Assembly (NCBI RefSeq): GCF_900105095.1
Contig: NZ_LT629743.1
Span: 2,728,001 to 2,792,000 of the forward strand
Direction of reading: 5' to 3'
Source of the DNA: Erythrobacter sp. HL-111
GTDB taxonomy: Bacteria; Pseudomonadota; Alphaproteobacteria; Sphingomonadales; Sphingomonadaceae
Length of the DNA: 64,000 bases
Of this stretch, positions 60,996 to 64,000 are shown piece after piece (position 1 is the first letter of the stretch; every line of letters begins with the position of its first letter). Position numbers and translations under genes: made by a program. The notes beneath the pieces were generated by a model. It was not told the DNA's origin and searched no databases. It was given only the letters and a program-made list of their open reading frames with translations.

Positions 60996-61811
60996 TCAGG
61001 ACTTCGATTTTTCGCGGGTCGCGATCGAAGGGGCGGGAAGCGGCGTGCCGTTCGTGTCGGGATCGCCGCGCATGTCGGAGAGCAGGCCGTCCCCGCCATA
61101 GCGGTAATCGAGATAGCGTGACTTGACCGCAAGGTCGTCGAGCGCGCCTTCGGCCAGCCGGCGCGTCACCCGCTCGACTTCGCCCGAAAGGCGCGCGAGG
61201 CTTTCGCTCAGGCGTTCGTCGGCGGTCTTGCCGGCGTGTTCCTCGCCGCGCAGGTGCTCGGGTATCTTGCGATAGTTCTCGATCGTCTCGGGAATGTATT
61301 CGCCGACGAGTTCGCGCACTTCGGCCATGGCGGGATGCGCGGCGTCGATCGTTTCGAGTTGCAGTCCGAGGGCGTCGAGCTGCACGCCGAGCTGATCGAC
61401 GAGGCGCACCGCCGGCGGGGGAAGGGCGGGGCGCTGGGCTTCGAGCCAGAGTTCGGTCCGCTCCACCATCTGCTGCGGATTGCCGAGTTTCAGCTCGCTG
61501 CGCTTGGGTGGCTTCGGCGCGGGGGCGAGCGCGAAGACGCCGACCGCGACGATCACCGCGAGCGCCAGCGCCATCACCCCCCAGAACCCGATCCCGCCGA
61601 CGATCGCGCCGATGACGCCGGTCGCGACGAAGATCGCGACGAGCGCGGCCGCGAGCCAGGCTCCGCGGCGGATCAGGTGCTTCATCTTGGCCTGCGCCGA
61701 GCCCTTGCCGATGCTTTTCGCGGGGCGGTGCGTCCCGCCCTCGCGCTGCACCGCCAGCGAGGTTCTGGCCTCCTTCAGGATCCGGTCGGAATCGCGGGTC
61801 GTATCGGCCAT
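60996..61811 (-). CDS. Membrane protein adjacent to telA, function unknown
   Basis: A 271-residue protein with a basic N-terminus, two membrane helices (about residues 50-70 and 74-95, LAAALVAIFVATGVIGAIVGG and GVMALALAVIVAVGVFALA) and a long helical cytoplasmic or periplasmic part (VERTELWLEAQRP, then YIPETIENYRKIPEHLRG). The pattern resembles XpaC/5-bromo-4-chloroindolyl-phosphate hydrolysis-type proteins that often accompany telA, but I cannot confirm the family. Its ATG overlaps the telA stop by 1 bp (TGATG). Confidence 0.65.
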   Translation of the reverse strand: MADTTRDSDRILKEARTSLAVQREGGTHRPAKSIGKGSAQAKMKHLIRRGAWLAAALVAIFVATGVIGAIVGGIGFWGVMALALAVIVAVGVFALAPAPKPPKRSELKLGNPQQMVERTELWLEAQRPALPPPAVRLVDQLGVQLDALGLQLETIDAAHPAMAEVRELVGEYIPETIENYRKIPEHLRGEEHAGKTADERLSESLARLSGEVERVTRRLAEGALDDLAVKSRYLDYRYGGDGLLSDMRGDPDTNGTPLPAPSIATREKSKS

Positions 61812-63043
61812 CAGCTATCCGGCGAGAGCAGCGAGGGGTCGCGCGACACCTTGGCCTGGGCCTGTGCCTGCCCTTCGGCGCGGGCGATGTAGCCCTTGGA
61901 TTTCTCGACCTCTTCCGAAAGGACGGTGACGGTCTGCTTCATCGAGGAGAGGGCGCGGACCTTGAATTCGTCGACCTCGTCCATGGTGTCGTAGATGTTC
62001 TGGAACGCGCGCTGGAGCGTCTCGAGCGGGATCGTGCTGGAGGCGGCCTGTTCGTGGATCTGCGCGGTCTGTTCGCGCAGCAGCGTGCCGGTCGAATCGA
62101 TGATGTCGCTGGTGGTCTGGTTCAGCGAGGTGATCTGTTGCAGCACGAGCTTCTGGTTGGTCATCGCCTGCGCCACCGTCACCGCGGTCCGCAGCGCGCT
62201 GACCGTGGTGGTGCTGGCGCGGTCGACGCCCTTGACCAGTTCGATGTTGTTCTTCTTGACGAGATCGAGCGCGAGATAGCCCTGCACCGTCACCGCCATC
62301 TGCGTGAGCAGGTCCTGCGTGCGCTGGCGGACGTAGAACAGCGCGCTCTCGCGCAGCGCCTTCGCCTTGGCCGGGTCGCTCGAATCGAGCTCGTTCGCCT
62401 TCGCCTCTAGCCGGGCGCCGAGCGTCCTGGCGATGTGGATCATCTGTTCGAGCTCGCCCATCGCCTCCCACAGCTTGGCCCGCTCGGTATCGATCGCCGC
62501 GTTGTCGAGGTGGAGTTCCTTCTTGCCGCTTTCGAGCCGTTCGAGGATCGCCTGGATGTGCCCCTGCGCGCTGGTGTAGCTGTCGAAATAGTTCTTCAGC
62601 CGGTTGCCGAAGGGGATGATGCCGAACAGCTTGCGCGGGGCGAGCAGGTTCTGCTTGCGGCCCGGGTCGAGGTCCTCGACCGTGCGGCGCAGTTCGGCGA
62701 GATCCTTGCCGACCGAACTGTCCCCGTCCATCGCGCGCACCGGCCGGTCGAGGAAACGGTTGGAATGCGACGCCGCGGCGCGGATCTGTTCCTGGCCCAT
62801 GCGGGTGATGTCGTCGACCTTCGCGCCGAATTCCGGGGAATTGGGATCGGCCGCGACGAGATCGGCCACGAAGGCATCGACCTTGTGGTCGAGCTTCGAT
62901 TTCTGTTCCGAGGTGACGGGAACGAGGCCGACCGCCTGTTCCGGTGCGATCTGCGGCACGGGATCGGGCGGGGTCAGCGCGAACCCGGTCTTGGTCGCGG
63001 TGCTCGTCTGCGGGCTCGTCTCCGGCGTCTGCTGCGTGCTCAT
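61811..63043 (-). CDS. telA: Toxic-anion-resistance family protein (TelA)
   Basis: A 410-residue, mostly helical protein. The TelA signature region runs from DSSVGKDLAELRRTVEDLDPGRK through NRLKNYFDSYTSAQGHIQAILERLESGK and LVKGVDRASTTTVSALRTAVTVAQAM. TelA was linked to tellurite and other stress resistance, but its biochemical role is unsettled. The neighbour is the small membrane protein overlapping its stop. No ter genes are seen here. Confidence 0.9.
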   Translation of the reverse strand: MSTQQTPETSPQTSTATKTGFALTPPDPVPQIAPEQAVGLVPVTSEQKSKLDHKVDAFVADLVAADPNSPEFGAKVDDITRMGQEQIRAAASHSNRFLDRPVRAMDGDSSVGKDLAELRRTVEDLDPGRKQNLLAPRKLFGIIPFGNRLKNYFDSYTSAQGHIQAILERLESGKKELHLDNAAIDTERAKLWEAMGELEQMIHIARTLGARLEAKANELDSSDPAKAKALRESALFYVRQRTQDLLTQMAVTVQGYLALDLVKKNNIELVKGVDRASTTTVSALRTAVTVAQAMTNQKLVLQQITSLNQTTSDIIDSTGTLLREQTAQIHEQAASSTIPLETLQRAFQNIYDTMDEVDEFKVRALSSMKQTVTVLSEEVEKSKGYIARAEGQAQAQAKVSRDPSLLSPDS

Positions 63044-63379
63044 GCGGCTCTTCGTGCTCCCTTGCGATGCCGCACCTGCTGGCGGCGCCCGCCTTGCCTT
63101 GTGTATTAGTGACCTAAAACACGCCTTTCAAGGCCGGCCCAAACTAGCGTCAAGCCGTGGGGCGCGTCCACGCTTTTGGCATCGGCCCGCCGCGCGCCCC
63201 CTGCCGGTGGTGCTGACCGGCAATGGCGAGGATGGCGTGCGCGGGCGGGCGTTTCGCGAGGAACGCGGCTTTCGAGGAACGCGGTTTCACCGTCGAACTG
63301 CGCGATGCGCGCGGGGACTCGAGGCCCGAATGGGGCGCCTGTCCGGCAGGGGAATGAGCCGCCCGCGCTCCGGACCGCG
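63044..63379. other. Gap between telA and the fatty-acyl-AMP ligase gene
   Basis: In this 336-bp stretch I see no convincing gene. A 41-codon plus-strand frame at 63232-63357 (ATG, ending AACPAGE-like) is possible but unsupported. The AT-rich part at about 63095-63125 (GTGTATTAGTGACCTAAAAC) may hold the telA promoter. Confidence 0.35.
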
Positions 63380-64000
63380 TCAGGCCGCGAGCTTGAGCGG
63401 GACGATCTCGCCCGAGAGGTAGAGCTTCTTCGCCTTGGCGCGCGACAGCTTGCCCGAAGACGTGCGCGGCAGGGTGCGCGGGGGGACCAGTTCGACGACG
63501 CAGCTCATCCCGGTGACCGAGCGCACCTTGTCCGCGATCAGTTCGCGCAGGCGGATGCGTTCGGCGGGGTCGGACACGCGGCAATGGACCAGCACCGCGG
63601 GCGCTTCCTCGCCGGTTTCGGTCTCGATCGCGAAGGCGGCGATATCGCCGTGGTTGAACCCGGGCAGCTGTTCCACCGCCCATTCGATGTCCTGCGGCCA
63701 GTGGTTCTTGCCGTTGATGATGATCATGTCCTTCGCCCGGCCGACGATGAACAGGTAACCGTTCGCCATGTAGCCCATGTCGCCGGTGTCGAGCCAAGCC
63801 TTGCCGTCCGCATCGCGCACGAGACAGGCAGTGGTCGCTTCCTCGTTGCGGAAATAGGAATGCATGACGCTCGGGCCGCAGGCCCACACCTTGCCGATCT
63901 GGTGATCGCCGCGGGCGTGCCCGTCCTCGCCGCGGATCTCGACCTGCATGTCGGGAAGCGGCTTGCCGCAATTGACGATCGCGCGGTAGCGGGCCGGGCG
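63380..64000 (-). CDS. Fatty-acyl-AMP ligase / AMP-binding enzyme, C-terminal part
   Basis: The gene starts beyond base 64000; about 206 residues of the end are in the window. The adenylation C-terminal domain is visible: LDTGDMGYMANGYLFIVGRAKDMIIINGKNHWPQDIEWAVEQLPG, a conserved hinge, and the catalytic Lys in LPRTSSGKLSRAKAKKLYL. The NHWPQDIE variant in place of the acyl-CoA ligase NVYPxEIE suggests the fatty-acyl-AMP ligase class, which feeds acyl groups to carrier proteins. The subclass is tentative without the N-terminal part. Confidence 0.82.
   Translation of the reverse strand, partial: RPARYRAIVNCGKPLPDMQVEIRGEDGHARGDHQIGKVWACGPSVMHSYFRNEEATTACLVRDADGKAWLDTGDMGYMANGYLFIVGRAKDMIIINGKNHWPQDIEWAVEQLPGFNHGDIAAFAIETETGEEAPAVLVHCRVSDPAERIRLRELIADKVRSVTGMSCVVELVPPRTLPRTSSGKLSRAKAKKLYLSGEIVPLKLAA

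Noticed and set aside
63232..63357. A 41-codon plus-strand frame in the gap after telA
   Set aside because: Too short and without a ribosome site or motif; composition matches random G+C-rich sequence.

Overview
The window is G+C-rich chromosomal DNA from an alphaproteobacterium, most likely of the order Sphingomonadales (Erythrobacter/Novosphingobium-like). The call rests on gene content: an FzlA-type GST-fold protein, paired DUF1214/DUF1254 proteins, many TonB-dependent receptors, an Oar-like receptor with a carboxypeptidase-regulatory N-terminus, a hisC-tyrC pair as in Zymomonas, and hflK-hflC-htrA divergent from an Mrp ATPase. No rRNA is present, so genus and species cannot be fixed.

Layout. 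(1) 1-5370 is a stack of mobile elements: a left-truncated IS21-family element (istA, istB) lies in the left end of an IS1380-family element, and an IS3-family (IS2-group) element is inserted in the same IS1380 copy with a 5-bp target duplication. (2) 5371-15758 is an accessory island cut by a second IS1380 copy whose transposase is frameshifted. It carries a Tat-exported alpha/beta-hydrolase lipoprotein, a DoxX membrane protein, a truncated second alpha/beta-hydrolase, a TonB-dependent receptor, a TetR regulator, DUF1214 and DUF1254 proteins, a Tat-exported M28-like protein and a MarR regulator. Two copies of a palindromic motif lie in front of the receptor and the M28-like gene, which suggests one regulon. 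(3) A third IS1380 copy (15759-17417) sits at the junction with core DNA, just off the 3' end of tRNA-Leu(GAG).

(4) 17897-48162 is dense core chromosome: zinc-ribbon protein; ftsE-ftsX-ydcF-plsC; tyrC-hisC divergent from metX-metW; VOC protein; fzlA; msrB; class A PBP; htrA-hflC-hflK divergent from mrp and a Tat-exported molybdopterin oxidoreductase subunit; hemH; a P450; sdhAF4; rsmB; msrA; an exported methyltransferase; aguB-folK; tRNA-Lys(TTT); a YhhQ transporter; and a CNT nucleoside transporter. (5) A fourth IS1380 copy (48163-49821) landed on the stop codon of the nucleoside transporter and is the only copy with a matching 4-bp target duplication. (6) 49826-64000 is core again: a 2-oxoglutarate/Fe(II) oxygenase, a large Oar-like TonB receptor, a MASE1-PAS hybrid histidine kinase divergent from tonB, manC-manA, a PHA-system protein, a TelA pair and the C-terminal end of a fatty-acyl-AMP ligase that runs off the window.

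Themes. The core genes serve envelope growth and quality control (PBP, FtsEX, FzlA, HtrA, HflKC), TonB uptake, repair of oxidised methionine, and amino-acid and cofactor synthesis. The four near-identical, same-orientation IS1380 copies, three of them without demonstrable target duplications, indicate that the left third has been reshaped by recombination between copies. No CRISPR array, prophage or secretion system is seen. The most distinctive candidate for an undescribed system is the TetR-linked TonB receptor/DUF1214/DUF1254/M28-like cluster at 9325-14942.
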